Below, in pieces: positions 1 to 11,456 of a DNA stretch of 64,000 nucleotides. A program made the position numbers and the translations under genes. The DNA lies in assembly GCF_001021385.1 (NCBI RefSeq), contig NZ_CP011773.1, positions 4,216,001 through 4,280,000 of the forward strand. The letters run 5' to 3'. The notes beneath the pieces were generated by a model. The model worked only from the letters and a program-made list of their open reading frames with translations, was not told where the DNA came from and did not search any database. Position 1 is the first letter of the stretch; each line of letters opens with the position of its first letter. The stretch comes from Mycobacterium sp. EPa45 (lineage in GTDB: Bacteria > Actinomycetota > Actinomycetes > Mycobacteriales > Mycobacteriaceae).

Positions 1-118
1 CGAGGAACACCGCTGTGGCGGTGGCGGTATCGGGCAGGTAGCCGGTCTCGGCCAGCCGCTTGGCGACATCGTCGATGTCGGTGAACAGCGGCGCCGGGCG
101 GGCCGGAGTTTCAGTCAC
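1..118 (-). CDS. MoxR-family AAA+ ATPase, N-terminal fragment (runs off the window)
   Basis: Only the first ~39 codons are inside the window. The reading starts at a GTG (116-118) preceded by a good AGGAG ribosome binding site 5-6 nt upstream and reads VTETPARPAPLFTDIDDV, then LAETGYLPDTATATAVFL. This resembles the N-terminus of mycobacterial MoxR-like AAA+ ATPases that lie directly downstream of proA (Rv2426c position in M. tuberculosis). The Walker motifs lie outside the window, so the family call rests on this short match and on gene order. It follows proA on the same strand after 19 nt, so co-transcription is likely. Confidence 0.65.
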   Translation of the reverse strand, partial: MTETPARPAPLFTDIDDVAKRLAETGYLPDTATATAVFL

Positions 119-137
119 GGATTCTCCTGTTGTTGCG

Positions 138-1388
138 TCAGGCAGGTCGGGTTTGGCCGTCTCCCCAGACGATCCACTTGGTTGACGTCAATTCGGGCAA
201 ACCCATCGGGCCGCGGGCATGCAGCTTCTGGGTGGAGATGCCGATCTCGGCTCCGAAGCCGAACTGCTCGCCGTCAGTGAACGCCGTCGAGGCATTGACC
301 ATCACCGCGGCGGCATCGACGCGTTCGGTGAAGCGTTGCGCCGCTTCAAGATCGGTGGTGACGATGGCCTCGGTGTGCCCGGTGCCGTAGGTGTTGATGT
401 GCTCGATGGCGGCGTCGAGTCCGTCGACGGTGGCCACCGCGATGTCCATCGACAGGAATTCCGCCCGCAGGTCGTCGTCCGTCGGGTTGTCGTGGACCGT
501 GACACCCGCCTGCTGCAGGGCGGCAACCAGCCGGGGCAGCGCGGCCGCCGCGAGCGACTGGTCCACCAGCAGGGTCTCGGCAGCGTTGCAGACACTGGGC
601 CGACGGGTCTTGGCGTTGAGGATGATTCGCTCGGCGACGTCGAGGTCGGCGGCGGAGTGGACGTAGACGTGACAGTTGCCGACGCCGGTCTCGATCGTCG
701 GCACCGTGGCGTCGCGCACCACGGCGTCGATCAGGCCGGCGCCCCCGCGCGGGATCACCACGTCGACCAAGCCGCGGGCCTGGATGAGGTGGGTGACGCT
801 GGAGCGGTCGGCGCTGGGCAACAGTTGCACCGCGTCTTCAGGAAGGCCTTCGCCGGCCAGGGCGCCGCGCAGTGCGGTGACCAGCGCGGCGTTGGAGTTG
901 GCGGCCGACGAGCTGCCGCGCAGCAGCACGGCGTTGCCGGATTTGAGGGTGAGACCGAACGCGTCGACGGTGACGTTGGGCCGGCCCTCGTAGACGATTC
1001 CGACCACGCCGAGCGGAACCCGCTGCTGGCGCAGTTTCAGCCCGTTGGGCAGGGTGCGGCCGCGCAGCACCTCACCGATCGGGTCGGGCAACCCGGCGAC
1101 CTGGCGTAGGCCGGCGGCGATGCCGTCGATGCGCTGGGGGTTGAGCGCCAGGCGGTCCAGCATCGCTTCGGCCGTACCCGCGGCACGCGCGGCGTCGACG
1201 TCCGCGGCGTTGGCGGCCAGGATCTGGTGGGCGTGAGCGAGAACGGCGTCGGCGGCGGCGTGCAGGGCGCGGTCTTTGGCGGTGGTCGTCAGGGTTGCGA
1301 GGGTGCGCGAGGCGACCCGCGCCCGACGAGCGGCATCGTGGACCTGACCGCGCAAGCCCCGATCGAGGGACGGCGCTTCGACACTCAT
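138..1388 (-). CDS. proA: Gamma-glutamyl phosphate reductase (glutamate-5-semialdehyde dehydrogenase)
   Basis: 416 aa, the usual length for ProA. It reduces gamma-glutamyl phosphate to glutamate-5-semialdehyde with NADPH, the second step of cytoplasmic proline synthesis. Visible marks are the [13 protein letters not shown] segment (~134-146), the nucleotide-contacting [14 protein letters not shown] stretch (~149-162) and the catalytic cysteine in [11 protein letters not shown] (Cys ~267). Its pathway partner proB lies about 16 kb away on the same strand, the split arrangement also seen in M. tuberculosis. It starts at ATG 1388, 47 nt after the stop of the preceding gene on this strand. Confidence 0.96.
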   Translation of the reverse strand: MSVEAPSLDRGLRGQVHDAARRARVASRTLATLTTTAKDRALHAAADAVLAHAHQILAANAADVDAARAAGTAEAMLDRLALNPQRIDGIAAGLRQVAGLPDPIGEVLRGRTLPNGLKLRQQRVPLGVVGIVYEGRPNVTVDAFGLTLKSGNAVLLRGSSSAANSNAALVTALRGALAGEGLPEDAVQLLPSADRSSVTHLIQARGLVDVVIPRGGAGLIDAVVRDATVPTIETGVGNCHVYVHSAADLDVAERIILNAKTRRPSVCNAAETLLVDQSLAAAALPRLVAALQQAGVTVHDNPTDDDLRAEFLSMDIAVATVDGLDAAIEHINTYGTGHTEAIVTTDLEAAQRFTERVDAAAVMVNASTAFTDGEQFGFGAEIGISTQKLHARGPMGLPELTSTKWIVWGDGQTRPA

Positions 1389-1435
1389 CCCCTCAGGGTA
1401 TCGGTCTGCCTACCAACCGGCAGGTGGGGGCCGGT

Positions 1436-2296
1436 CTAGGCGGGCCCGGCGAGCGGGTCGTCGGGATGCCGGACGGCACCATTCGGGCCGCCGGCGGCCG
1501 CCGCGTACAGGGTCCGGGCATCGTCGGTGAGCGCGCGCTGGAACACCGAGAGGATCGGGGCGTGCAGTTTCGCCAGGATGTCGGTGATGACCCCGGAGTC
1601 CAGGCGGACGAATTCCTCGTTGCCGGACTCGTAGAAGCCGTCGAGGTCCAGGCCGAAGAACGGCCCGGGCTGGAAGGGCCGCCGGCGCAAATGCTGGGGC
1701 AGTGTCGCCGAGCCATTGGCGAACGCGCCATATTGCACATTGAGGCCGGCTCGCCCTCCGAGGTCGAACGCGGCGACCCCCTGGATGCCTCTGGACGGGA
1801 CGTGGTCGGGGGCGATCGCCAGTGGGCTGAGCAGGCTGCCATCGATCCAGGTGGCCCATCCGCGTGCGTCGGTCGGTGGTTGGGGCACCCTGATCTCGTC
1901 GATGTAGCGCAGGCCGATGCGTTGCAGTCCGGAGGCCACCTGCGCCTCGACCAGGGCGTTGCATCCGGCGGCGATGGCGGTGCGGATCGCGTCGGGGCCG
2001 GTGTAGTCGGTCGTCTCGTAGCTGAGGGTGGTCGCGGTGAGGGTCAGCGATTCGGTGGCCTCCGCGTTGCGCAGCAGGATTCCCTGCCTGGGCTCAACCC
2101 GCGGTGGAAGGCCCGGCCCGGCGTTGGCCAGGTTCACGCCGGTCAGCGGTTCGTTGACCGGGAATCGTCCCTCGACGGCGATGGCCACGGCGTCGAGGGT
2201 CTCCTGCTGGCGCAGCCGTGGCGCATCGGTGAACCGGATTTCGGCGATCACGGCGACGACTGCTGCATTGCCGGCTGTCTCGGCGTTGGGGTACAT
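1436..2296 (-). CDS. TIGR04255-family protein of unknown function
   Basis: 286 aa, soluble, no signal peptide or membrane segment. The N-terminus (NAAVVAVIAEIRFTDAP) followed by a central IGLRYIDEIRVP segment and the YGAFANGSATLP region resembles the uncharacterised TIGR04255 family found sporadically in bacteria. The family has no established function; no catalytic motif can be named. It starts at ATG 2296 only 11 nt downstream of the stop of the MPTR-repeat gene remnant on the same strand, so the two could share a transcript. It replaces the genes that lie between proA and rbsK in M. tuberculosis, suggesting an accessory insertion here. The assignment is from recognised sequence style, not from a search. 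Confidence 0.6.
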   Translation of the reverse strand: MYPNAETAGNAAVVAVIAEIRFTDAPRLRQQETLDAVAIAVEGRFPVNEPLTGVNLANAGPGLPPRVEPRQGILLRNAEATESLTLTATTLSYETTDYTGPDAIRTAIAAGCNALVEAQVASGLQRIGLRYIDEIRVPQPPTDARGWATWIDGSLLSPLAIAPDHVPSRGIQGVAAFDLGGRAGLNVQYGAFANGSATLPQHLRRRPFQPGPFFGLDLDGFYESGNEEFVRLDSGVITDILAKLHAPILSVFQRALTDDARTLYAAAAGGPNGAVRHPDDPLAGPA

Positions 2297-2307
2297 GGGA
2301 ACTCAAC

Positions 2308-4296
2308 CTACCGATTGAAGATGCCTGACAGTTGACTGCCGGCGTTGGCCAGACCCGAATCGAGGGAGCCGGAGTTGAAGGCCCCGGAGTTTCCGCCGGT
2401 CCCGCTGTTGAAGAACCCGGATGACGGGTTGGCGGTGGAGTTGAAGTAGCCGGGCGTTTGATGGAAGTCGATCACCTCGAACTCGAAGGGACCCAATGTC
2501 CCGTTGCCCATGAGGTCGATAAGGCTTTGGAAGGCGAAGCTCAGGGCCGTCGGGTCGAGGATGGCGGTTTGGTCGATGGTCTCCGCAATGGTGCCGCTGT
2601 AGAGGTCGATTGCCCCGTACCAGCCGCCTACGTAGTAGCAACCGCCGCCGATGCCGGCACCGGCGCAACCGCCGGTGCGGTTCCAACTGGTGATGACGAA
2701 CGGAATCGAGATGTCGAACTTGCTCAGGTTCAGCGCTTCGACGGTGCCGGTGATCGGGATGTCGATCGGAATGTGGACGGCGTAGTGGTAGTCGATCTCG
2801 GAGATCTTGATCGAGTAGGTGAAGCTGAGGAGCCCTTGATAATCGCCGCGCCAGAACATGCCGTTGCTGAAGTTGCCGCCGATGAAGGCACCGGTGTTGA
2901 CGTTGCCGGAGTTGGCGAAACCGGTGTTCGAGTTGCCGGTGTTGGCAAACCCGGTGTTGGTGTCACCGGGGTTGAAGCCGCCCGTGTTGGTGTTGCCCAC
3001 GTTCAGCATTCCGCTGTTGTTGTTGCCCGCATTTCCGTAGCCGGTGTTGGTGTGCCCGACGTTCAGCAGGCCTCGGTTGAGGTTGCCGGCGTTGCCGAAG
3101 CCCCAGTTGTTGTTGCCGGAGTTGAAGAACCCGACATTGCCATCACCAGAGTTGAAGAACCCGATGTTGTTGTTACCCGAGTTGAATAACCCGATGTTCC
3201 CGGTCCCGGTATTCCACCCACCGAACCCGACCTGATTCGTACCCGTCAGCCCGATCCCAATATTGCCGGTACCCGAGTTACCGAACCCGATGTTCCCCGA
3301 CCCGATATTGCCGAACCCAAAGTTGAAGTCCCCCAGGTTCCCCCAACCAAAGTTCGAGCTACCCAGATTCCCGAACCCAACATTGGAACTACCGTTGTTA
3401 CCCGAACCGATGTTGCCGCTACCCAGGTTGCCCGACCCGAGGTTCGAACTGCCCTCATTACCGGAGCCGAGGTTCCAGTCGCCGACATTGCCCCAGCCGA
3501 CGTTCAGGCCGCCGATGTTGCCGAACCCGAGATTGAAGCGGGTACCGGTGGCGTCGCGGAACCAACCCGCCAATTGCGTTCCCACCGTGTCGATTCCAGA
3601 AACAAACCCTGGAGTCGCCAGATTGAGCGTGCTGGTGTTGAAGTACCCGGAAACCGTGTTCCCGAGATTAGAGAACCCCGACAACACCGCCCCGTAGTTG
3701 AACAACCCCGACACCCCGGAGCCCACCAACTGCGAGACCGCCACGTTCCACAACCCGGACGAATCCGGGCCGAAGTTGAAGAGGCCGGAACCGCCACCTG
3801 TACCGCTGTTGAAGATGCCCGATGTCGGGTTCGCCGTCGAGTTGAAGAACCCGGGTGCCGCGGGGAGATCCAGCAGTGAGATCACGATCGGGCCGATGCC
3901 ACCCGTTGCGGTGATGGGGATGGTGGTGTTCGGTCCGCCGATCGTCAGGGTTGCAGCTTTGTTGTCGGTGAAGCCGACGCTGATCGGCCCGACGGCGACC
4001 GGACCAAAGGTGGCACTGAGTCCGACCTGGTCGATGACGCAGACAACGGTACATATTCCGAGGGACGCGCCAAGGACCGGTCCAGGTCCGACACTCACTG
4101 CAGGGATGACGATTTGGGGGATCTCAACCGGGGTGGCGGTGACCGTGATGGGGATGTTGATAGGGATGTTGACGTCGAGGTGGCCCGGGATCTCGGCGAT
4201 CGTAATGGCGAGGGTGCCGCCGAATTGGCCTTGGTTCTCGCCGCGCCAGAAGATCCCGTTGCTGTAGTTGCCGCCGATGAACGCACCGGTGTTCAC
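2308..4296 (-). pseudogene. C-terminal fragment of frameshifted MPTR pentapeptide-repeat gene
   Basis: An open frame of about 660 codons with no credible start: the first Met lies inside a repeat ([14 protein letters not shown]) and there is no ribosome binding site. It encodes NxGxGNxG-type repeats interrupted by linkers such as [20 protein letters not shown] and [20 protein letters not shown], and ends with a [16 protein letters not shown] stretch and a normal stop. It is in a different frame from the intact 5' part of the gene (7368-11450), which stops after a single-base loss. It is best read as the original C-terminus of one long exported repeat protein, now out of frame. An assembly error in the near-identical repeats is the main alternative. 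Confidence 0.7.
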
Positions 4297-4502
4297 ATTG
4301 CCGGAGTTGGCGAAACCGGTGTTGGAGTTACCGGTGTTGGCGAAACCGGTATTGAGATCACCAGGATTGAACCCACCAGTGTTGGTGTCACCAACATTGA
4401 ACCCACCGGAGTTACTACTGCCAACATTGCCAAACCCGGTGTTGGTATGCCCGACGTTCGCGCCGCCGGTGTTGGTGTTACCGACATTGAGCCAACCGGT
4501 GT

Positions 4503-5717
4503 TCAGATTGCCGGCATTGCCAACCCCCAGTTGTTGTTGCCGGAGTTGAAGAACCCGACATTGCCATCACCAGAGTTGAAGAACCCGATGTTGTTGTTAC
4601 CCGAGTTGAACAACCCGATGTTCCCGGTCCCGGTATTCCACCCACCGAACCCGACCTGATTCGTACCCGTCAGCCCGATCCCGATATTGCCGGTACCCGA
4701 GTTACCGAACCCGATGTTCCCCGACCCGATATTGCCGAACCCAAAGTTGAAGTCCCCCAGGTTCCCCCAACCAAAGTTCGAGCTACCCAGATTCCCAAAC
4801 CCAACATTGGAACTACCGTTGTTACCCGAACCAACGTTGCCGCTACCCAGGTTCCCCGACCCGAGGTTCGAACTGCCCTCATTACCCGAACCGACATTCG
4901 CGCTACCCGCATTACCGAAGCCCAGGTTCCAATCCCCCACATTGCCCCAGCCGACGTTCAACCCGCCGATATTGCCGAACCCCAGATTGAAGCGGCTACC
5001 CGTCGCATCGCGGAACCAACCCGCCAATTGCGTTCCCACCGTGCCGATTCCAGAAACAAACCCCGGAGTCGCCAGATTCAGCGTGCTGGTGTTGAAGAAC
5101 CCAGAAACCGTATTCCCAAGATTAGAGAACCCCGACAACACCGCCCCATAGTTGAACAACCCCGACACCCCGGAGCCCACCAACTGCGACATCGCCACAT
5201 TCCACAACCCCGACGCCGCCCCCACGCCACCGTTCCAGAACCCCGACCCACCACCGGCACCAGTATTGAAAAAGCCCGACGTCGGACTCGTCGTCGAATT
5301 GAAGAAACCCGGACCCTTCGGAATATCGAACAACGAAATCACAATCGGACCAACGCCACCGGTGCCGGTGATGTGGATCGCCGTATTGGGGCCGCCGATT
5401 GTCGCGGTGATGAACGGATTCTGGCCGGTGATAACGATATTGGGGATGGTGATCGGCCCGACGCTAGCGGCCGTTGCCGGGTAGCCGACGAAGTTGATCT
5501 GCGCGCTGATCGTCGGGATGGTGATGCCCTGGACCGTGATGGTCCCGTCGCCCGGTCCGGTTCCCAAGGTGCCGGTGATCGGGATGTTGATGGGGGCGTT
5601 GATGTCGAGGGTGATGGGGATCTCGGGGATGGTCAGCCCGATGGGTGCCGCCGAATTGGCCTTGGTTCTCGCCGCGCCAGAAGATCCCGTTGCTGTAGTT
5701 GCCGCCGATGAACGCAC
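4503..5717 (-). pseudogene. Internal fragment of MPTR repeat gene (frameshifted unit)
   Basis: About 405 codons, with the real repeat reading starting near 5645 ([20 protein letters not shown]). Residues before that are out-of-frame translation of the preceding repeat. It ends in [11 protein letters not shown] and a stop, where one base is missing compared with the intact copies at about 8793-8805 and 10161-10175. It is in the same frame as the 7368-11450 and 5934-7151 segments, but the ~300 nt between each of them encodes the repeat in another frame. It cannot be a separate gene: it has no start signal and begins and ends within repeats. Confidence 0.7.
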
Positions 5718-5933
5718 CGGTGTTCACATTGCCGGAGTTGGCGAAACCGGTGTTGGAGTTACCGGTGTTGGCGAAACCGGTATTGAGATCACCAGGATTG
5801 AACCCACCAGTGTTGGTGTCACCAACATTGAACCCACCGGAGTTACTACTGCCAACATTGCCAAACCCGGTGTTGGTATGCCCGACGTTCGCGCCGCCGG
5901 TGTTGGTGTTACCGACATTGAGCCAACCGGTGT

Positions 5934-7151
5934 TCAGATTGCCGGCATTGCCAAACCCCAGTTGTTGTTGCCGGAGTTGAAGAACCCGACATTGCCATCA
6001 CCAGAGTTGAAGAACCCGATGTTGTTGTTACCCGAGTTGAACAACCCGATGTTCCCGGTCCCGGTATTCCACCCACCGAACCCGACCTGATTCGTACCCG
6101 TCAGCCCGATCCCGATATTGCCGGTACCCGAGTTACCGAACCCGATGTTCCCCGACCCGATATTGCCGAACCCAAAGTTGAAGTCCCCCAGGTTCCCCCA
6201 ACCAAAGTTCGAGCTACCCAGATTCCCAAACCCAACATTGGAACTACCGTTGTTACCCGAACCAACGTTGCCGCTACCCAGGTTCCCCGACCCGAGGTTC
6301 GAACTGCCCTCATTACCCGAACCGACATTCGCGCTACCCGCATTACCGAAGCCCAGGTTCCAATCCCCCACATTGCCCCAGCCGACGTTCAACCCGCCGA
6401 TATTGCCGAACCCCAGATTGAAGCGGCTACCCGTCGCATCGCGGAACCAACCCGCCAATTGCGTTCCCACCGTGCCGATTCCAGAAACAAACCCCGGAGT
6501 CGCCAGATTCAGCGTGCTGGTGTTGAAGAACCCAGAAACCGTATTCCCAAGATTAGAGAACCCCGACAACACCGCCCCATAGTTGAACAACCCCGACACC
6601 CCGGAGCCCACCAACTGCGACATCGCCACATTCCACAACCCCGACGCCGCCCCCACGCCACCGTTCCAGAACCCCGACCCACCACCGGCACCAGTATTGA
6701 AAAAGCCCGATGTCGGACTCGTCGTCGAATTGAAGAAACCCGGACCCTTCGGAATATCGAACAACGAAATCACAATCGGACCAACGCCACCGGTCGCGCC
6801 GACGTGGATATTGGTGCCCGGACCGCCGACGAGCGCGCTGATCTGTGGCAGCGTGATTGTCGTGGTCGGAATGCTGATGTTGCTGACTGGATACGTGACG
6901 TCGGCGCCGAAGTTGAATGGGAAGCCAAGCGGCAGTGGCCAGGCAGGGATCTCAATGGGGAACCCGTTGATGGTGAATCCTTGCAGGGCAAGGTCTCCGA
7001 GGGTGACGCTGACCGGGATGTCGATGGTGGTGTTGATGTCGAGGGTGATGGGGATCTCGGGGATGGTCAGCCCGATGGGTGCCGCCGAATTGGCCTTGGT
7101 TCTCGCCGCGCCAGAAGATCCCGTTGCTGTAGTTGCCGCCGATGAACGCAC
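5934..7151 (-). pseudogene. Internal fragment of MPTR repeat gene (frameshifted unit)
   Basis: About 405 codons, near-identical to the 4503-5717 fragment except for its linker ([20 protein letters not shown], then a [13 protein letters not shown] stretch). The true repeat reading begins near 7080. It terminates at the same NWGLAMPAI* position through loss of one base in the codons for W-G-F/L-G-N. At this site the copy reads ccaaacccc where its two sister copies read ccaaccccc, so the base sequence differs slightly although all three lack one base. No start codon or ribosome binding site supports independent translation. Confidence 0.7.
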
Positions 7152-7367
7152 CGGTGTTCACATTGCCGGAGTTGGCGAAACCGGTGTTGGAGTTACCGGT
7201 GTTGGCGAAACCGGTATTGAGATCACCAGGATTGAACCCACCAGTGTTGGTGTCACCAACATTGAACCCACCGGAGTTACTACTGCCAACATTGCCAAAC
7301 CCGGTGTTGGTATGCCCGACGTTCGCGCCGCCGGTGTTGGTGTTACCGACATTGAGCCAACCGGTGT

Positions 7368-10300
7368 TCAGATTGCCGGCATTGCCAACCCCCAGTTGTT
7401 GTTGCCGGAGTTGAAGAACCCGACATTGCCATCACCAGAGTTGAAGAACCCGATGTTGTTGTTACCCGAGTTGAACAACCCGATGTTCCCGGTCCCGGTA
7501 TTCCACCCACCGAACCCGACCTGATTCGTACCCGTCAGCCCGATCCCGATATTGCCGGTACCCGAGTTACCGAACCCGATGTTCCCCGACCCGATATTGC
7601 CGAACCCAAAGTTGAAGTCCCCCAGGTTCCCCCAACCAAAGTTCGAGCTACCCAGATTCCCAAACCCAACATTGGAACTACCGTTGTTACCCGAACCAAC
7701 GTTGCCGCTACCCAGGTTCCCCGACCCGAGGTTCGAACTGCCCTCATTACCCGAACCGACATTCGCGCTACCCGCATTACCGAAGCCCAGGTTCCAATCC
7801 CCCACATTGCCCCAGCCGACGTTCAACCCGCCGATATTGCCGAACCCCAGATTGAAGCGGCTACCAGTCGCATCGCGGAACCAACCCGCCAATTGCGTTC
7901 CCACCGTGCCGATTCCAGAAACAAACCCCGGAGTCGCCAGATTCAGCGTGCTGGTGTTGAAGAACCCAGAAACCGTATTCCCAAGATTAGAGAACCCCGA
8001 CAACACCGCCCCATAGTTGAACAACCCCGACACCCCGGAGCCCACCAACTGCGACATCGCCACATTCCACAACCCCGACGCCGCCCCCACGCCACCGTTC
8101 CAGAACCCCGACCCACCACCGGCACCAGTATTGAAAAAGCCCGACGTCGGACTCGTCGTCGAATTGAAGAAACCCGGTGCCGCGGGGATGTCAATGAAGG
8201 GGATCGTGATGGGGCCGATGGCCGCGGACGCTACGACCACGAGCTGGGTACCTGGGCCGCCGATTTGGATTTGCGGCGCCGCCCCGTTGGCGACGACTGT
8301 GACGGGTGGGATGGTCACGGACGTCAACTGACCAGTGAGGTCCAGGAAGCCAAGAAGTGTTATGCCGTAGGGGATGCTGGGGATTGTCGGCATCGTGAAG
8401 GTGCCGTCGCCGAGGGTGGTGGTGATCGGGATGTCGAGAGGAACGGTGATGACGGCGTGGACTGTGTACGGGTCGAGTTTCAGGCCCAGAGTGAGGCCGA
8501 ACAGTCCCTGGTAGTCGCCGCGCCAGAAGATCCCGTTGCTGTAGTTGCCGCCGATGAAGGCACCGGTGTTCACATTGCCGGAGTTGGCGAAACCGGTGTT
8601 GGAGTTACCGGTGTTGGCGAAACCGGTATTGAGATCACCAGGATTGAACCCACCAGTGTTGGTGTCACCAACATTGAACCCACCGGAGTTACTACTGCCA
8701 ACATTGCCAAACCCGGTGTTGGTATGCCCGACGTTCGCGCCGCCGGTGTTGGTGTTACCGACATTGAGCCAACCGGTGTTCAGATTGCCGGCGTTGCCCA
8801 ACCCCCAGTTGTTGTTGCCGGAGTTGAAGAACCCGACATTGCCATCACCAGAGTTGAAGAACCCGATGTTGTTGTTACCCGAGTTGAACAACCCGATGTT
8901 CCCGGTCCCGGTATTCCACCCACCGAACCCGACCTGATTCGTACCCGTCAGCCCGATCCCGATATTGCCGGTACCCGAGTTACCGAACCCGATGTTCCCC
9001 GACCCGATATTGCCGAACCCAAAGTTGAAGTCCCCCAGGTTCCCCCAACCAAAGTTCGAGCTACCCAGATTCCCAAACCCAACATTGGAACTACCGTTGT
9101 TACCCGAACCAACGTTGCCGCTACCCAGGTTCCCCGACCCGAGGTTCGAACTGCCCTCATTACCCGAACCGACATTCGCGCTACCCGCATTACCGAAGCC
9201 CAGATTCAGGTTCCCGACATTGCCCAACCCGAAGTTCAGCGAACCGAGGTCACCGAACCCGAGATTGACGGGCATACCTTGGAGGACGCCGGCGAGATTC
9301 GCGCCCACGTTCCCGAGCCCCGACACGAACGCCGGGGTGGCTGAACTCAGGGTGCTGGTGTTGAACCAGCCTGACATCGTGTTGCCGAAGTTCGCAAAAC
9401 CGGATGACAGGGCGCCGGTGTTCAGCAGACCCGAGAGGCCTGAGCCGGCGTCGGTGACCATGTTGGCCCAGCCGGATGAAAGAGCGCCGAAGTTGAAAAA
9501 TCCTGAGCCTCCACCGGTACCGGCGTTGAAGAAGCCCGATGTCGGATTCGTCGTCGAATTGAAGAAGCCGGGTGCCGGCGCGATCTTCAGGAAGGTGATC
9601 GTGTACGGATCGGCTTGTCCAACAATGGAAATATCGATTGAGGTGGTCGCCGAGCCGACGTTGATGGTGACGCCGGGGGTCGCGAATGTGGAGGCCGGGA
9701 TGGTGATGGGCCCGAAGAATGCCGAGAACCCCGTCACCGAATAGGTGAACGCAGGGACGGTGACCCCGTTGATGTCGATGTCCCGCGCTTCGATGACGAT
9801 TTGTTGGTTGACCGGAATGCTGATCTGGAAGTTGATCGGGATGGCCGGGATGCCGATGGACAGATCGATGCCGATCAGGTTCTGGTTGTCGCCGGTGACG
9901 AAGAAGCCGTTGCTCGAGTTGCCGGAGATGAAGGCGCCGGTGTCAAGGTTGCCGGAGTTGGCGAAACCGGTGTTGGAGTTGCCGGAGTTGGCGAAGCCGG
10001 TGTTGGTGTTGCCGGCGTTCGCGAAACCGGTGTTGGTGCTACCGACGTTGAAGGCGCCCGAGTTGTGGTTGCCGGCGTTCCCGTAGCCGGTGTTGGAATG
10101 ACCGACGTTGGCGCCGCCGGTGTTGTAGTTGCCGACATTGAGCCAACCGGTGTTCAGATTGCCGGCGTTGCCCAACCCCCAGTTGTTGTTGCCGGAGTTG
10201 AAGAACCCGACATTGCCATCACCAGAGTTGAAGAACCCGATGTTGTTGTTACCCGAGTTGAACAACCCGATGTTCCCGGTCCCGGTATTCCACCCACCGA

Positions 10301-11450
10301 ACCCGACCTGATTCGTACCCGTCAGCCCGATCCCAATATTGCCGGTACCCGAGTTACCGAACCCGATGTTCCCCGACCCGATATTGCCGAACCCAAAGTT
10401 GAAGTCCCCCAGGTTCCCCCAACCAAAATTCGAGCTACCCAGATTCCCAAACCCAACATTGGAACTACCGTTGTTACCCGAACCAACGTTGTCGTTACCG
10501 GCGTTACCGGAGCCCATGTTCGAGCTGCCGACGTTCCCGTCACCGACATTCGAGCTGCCCTGGTTGCCGGATCCCAGGTTCAGGTTGCCCACGTTGCCGT
10601 TGCCGAGGTTGGACGAGCCGACGTTGCCGAGGCCGAAGTTGACGCCGGCCAGGCTCAATGCCGATGTGATCAGCGGGATTCCGAGTGCGGTGCGCAACCG
10701 GGATTGGAACGTACCGGCGGCCAGCTGGCTGAAGATGGACGCCGCCCAGGCATTCAGGGCGTCGGCCAGCGCCTGATAGCCGCCGGCGAGGTCGGCAGCC
10801 GCTGCGGAGCGTGAAGCGACAGCCATCACGGGGGCCTCGGTGACCGCGGCGGTGGCCGAGGCAACGGGGACTTCAACGGCCGCGACGGTGAGCTCGGCAG
10901 GCGCCGAAGTCTGAACGGACTTGGCAGTATCGGTACCGGCGGCCGAATCGGCCGCAGCCGGCGCAGCCGAGCGTGTGGTGGCCGCGACGGACGCCGCGGA
11001 CGGTGCCGGGTGGCCGGTGGAAGCGCCGTCGGCGCCGGACGTCGACGGTCCGGTGTCGGACGAATCGGATTCCGAAGCATGGCGTCCCCGCCCCGACGCG
11101 CCGATGCCAGGTCGCCGCGACGCCGTCGCTGCGTCCGGTGGGTCCTGAGCCGTGCCTCCGGTCACGCCGGCCGCCGGGGTGCTGCCCGGACGGCGCGGTC
11201 CTGACTTGGCCGGCGATGCAGTACGCGAGGCCTGGTGTCCGGTAGCGGTGCTGCCGGCTGAGCTCGCTCCCCCGGAGTCGGCGTTGTCGGCGTAAGCAAC
11301 TGCCGGGCCCGCAGCAAAGGCCGCCCCGACTGCGACGGCCGCTACCCCCGCACCCAGCCAGGCGAACGGCTCGATACGACCTCGCGACCGTTTCCGGTGC
11401 CGACCCGATCTCGGTTTTGGGCTCTTCTTGGCATGATGGCAGCCGGCCAC
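7368..11450 (-). CDS. Exported MPTR-type pentapeptide-repeat protein, 5' portion of a broken giant gene
   Basis: 1360 codons from GTG 11450. Residues ~1-28 are strongly basic ([16 protein letters not shown]), followed by a hydrophobic stretch (~29-52) and an AYA|D signal-peptidase-like site near residue 54, so export by Sec is expected. Residues ~55-250 are Ala/Ser/Pro-rich and disordered. From ~270 on come NxGxGNxG repeats like the major polymorphic tandem repeats of PPE proteins, with beta-rich linkers ([30 protein letters not shown]) and the [15 protein letters not shown] module. There is no PPE domain. The frame stops at NWGLAMPAI* after a one-base loss; the repeat continues in other frames to 2308. 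A TAATTT box 6 nt before the GTG supports a leaderless start. Role unknown; cell-surface location is inferred. Confidence 0.8.
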   Translation of the reverse strand: MAGCHHAKKSPKPRSGRHRKRSRGRIEPFAWLGAGVAAVAVGAAFAAGPAVAYADNADSGGASSAGSTATGHQASRTASPAKSGPRRPGSTPAAGVTGGTAQDPPDAATASRRPGIGASGRGRHASESDSSDTGPSTSGADGASTGHPAPSAASVAATTRSAAPAAADSAAGTDTAKSVQTSAPAELTVAAVEVPVASATAAVTEAPVMAVASRSAAAADLAGGYQALADALNAWAASIFSQLAAGTFQSRLRTALGIPLITSALSLAGVNFGLGNVGSSNLGNGNVGNLNLGSGNQGSSNVGDGNVGSSNMGSGNAGNDNVGSGNNGSSNVGFGNLGSSNFGWGNLGDFNFGFGNIGSGNIGFGNSGTGNIGIGLTGTNQVGFGGWNTGTGNIGLFNSGNNNIGFFNSGDGNVGFFNSGNNNWGLGNAGNLNTGWLNVGNYNTGGANVGHSNTGYGNAGNHNSGAFNVGSTNTGFANAGNTNTGFANSGNSNTGFANSGNLDTGAFISGNSSNGFFVTGDNQNLIGIDLSIGIPAIPINFQISIPVNQQIVIEARDIDINGVTVPAFTYSVTGFSAFFGPITIPASTFATPGVTINVGSATTSIDISIVGQADPYTITFLKIAPAPGFFNSTTNPTSGFFNAGTGGGSGFFNFGALSSGWANMVTDAGSGLSGLLNTGALSSGFANFGNTMSGWFNTSTLSSATPAFVSGLGNVGANLAGVLQGMPVNLGFGDLGSLNFGLGNVGNLNLGFGNAGSANVGSGNEGSSNLGSGNLGSGNVGSGNNGSSNVGFGNLGSSNFGWGNLGDFNFGFGNIGSGNIGFGNSGTGNIGIGLTGTNQVGFGGWNTGTGNIGLFNSGNNNIGFFNSGDGNVGFFNSGNNNWGLGNAGNLNTGWLNVGNTNTGGANVGHTNTGFGNVGSSNSGGFNVGDTNTGGFNPGDLNTGFANTGNSNTGFANSGNVNTGAFIGGNYSNGIFWRGDYQGLFGLTLGLKLDPYTVHAVITVPLDIPITTTLGDGTFTMPTIPSIPYGITLLGFLDLTGQLTSVTIPPVTVVANGAAPQIQIGGPGTQLVVVASAAIGPITIPFIDIPAAPGFFNSTTSPTSGFFNTGAGGGSGFWNGGVGAASGLWNVAMSQLVGSGVSGLFNYGAVLSGFSNLGNTVSGFFNTSTLNLATPGFVSGIGTVGTQLAGWFRDATGSRFNLGFGNIGGLNVGWGNVGDWNLGFGNAGSANVGSGNEGSSNLGSGNLGSGNVGSGNNGSSNVGFGNLGSSNFGWGNLGDFNFGFGNIGSGNIGFGNSGTGNIGIGLTGTNQVGFGGWNTGTGNIGLFNSGNNNIGFFNSGDGNVGFFNSGNNNWGLAMPAI

Positions 11451-11456
11451 TGCGAT

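Larger units (their letters stand above)
4268..8544. repeat. Three tandem ~1.43 kb near-identical repeat units within the MPTR gene
   Basis: Anchoring on the sequence that begins at 4268, 5699, 7133 and 8545 gives successive units of 1431, 1434 and 1412 nt. The pentapeptide-encoding parts and the [18 protein letters not shown] module are almost identical between units. The ~250 nt linker between them differs from unit to unit ([27 protein letters not shown] and [13 protein letters not shown] versions). Within each unit there is a finer 15-bp periodicity from the five-residue repeat. Such arrays are prone to unequal recombination and to collapse or mis-polishing in assembly. Confidence 0.9.

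Noticed and set aside
4500..7400. Programmed frameshifting or phase variation as the explanation for the MPTR frame changes
   Set aside because: No long homopolymer slip site or stimulatory structure is evident at the indel positions. Unit duplication of a frameshifted copy, or assembly error, is simpler.
2308..10700. CRISPR-like regularly spaced repeats
   Set aside because: The repeats are coding pentapeptide repeats without unique spacers of constant length, and no cas genes are present.
2458..10814. Many long open frames on the plus strand opposite the MPTR gene (proline/leucine-rich LPELxxP repeats)
   Set aside because: They are mirror translations of the 15-bp repeat, which rarely makes stop codons in any frame. 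No start signals, and the minus strand carries a signal peptide and known repeat motifs.
2308..11450. PPE-family annotation for the MPTR gene
   Set aside because: The N-terminus has no PPE motif or PPE-type helices; it is a signal peptide plus a low-complexity region.
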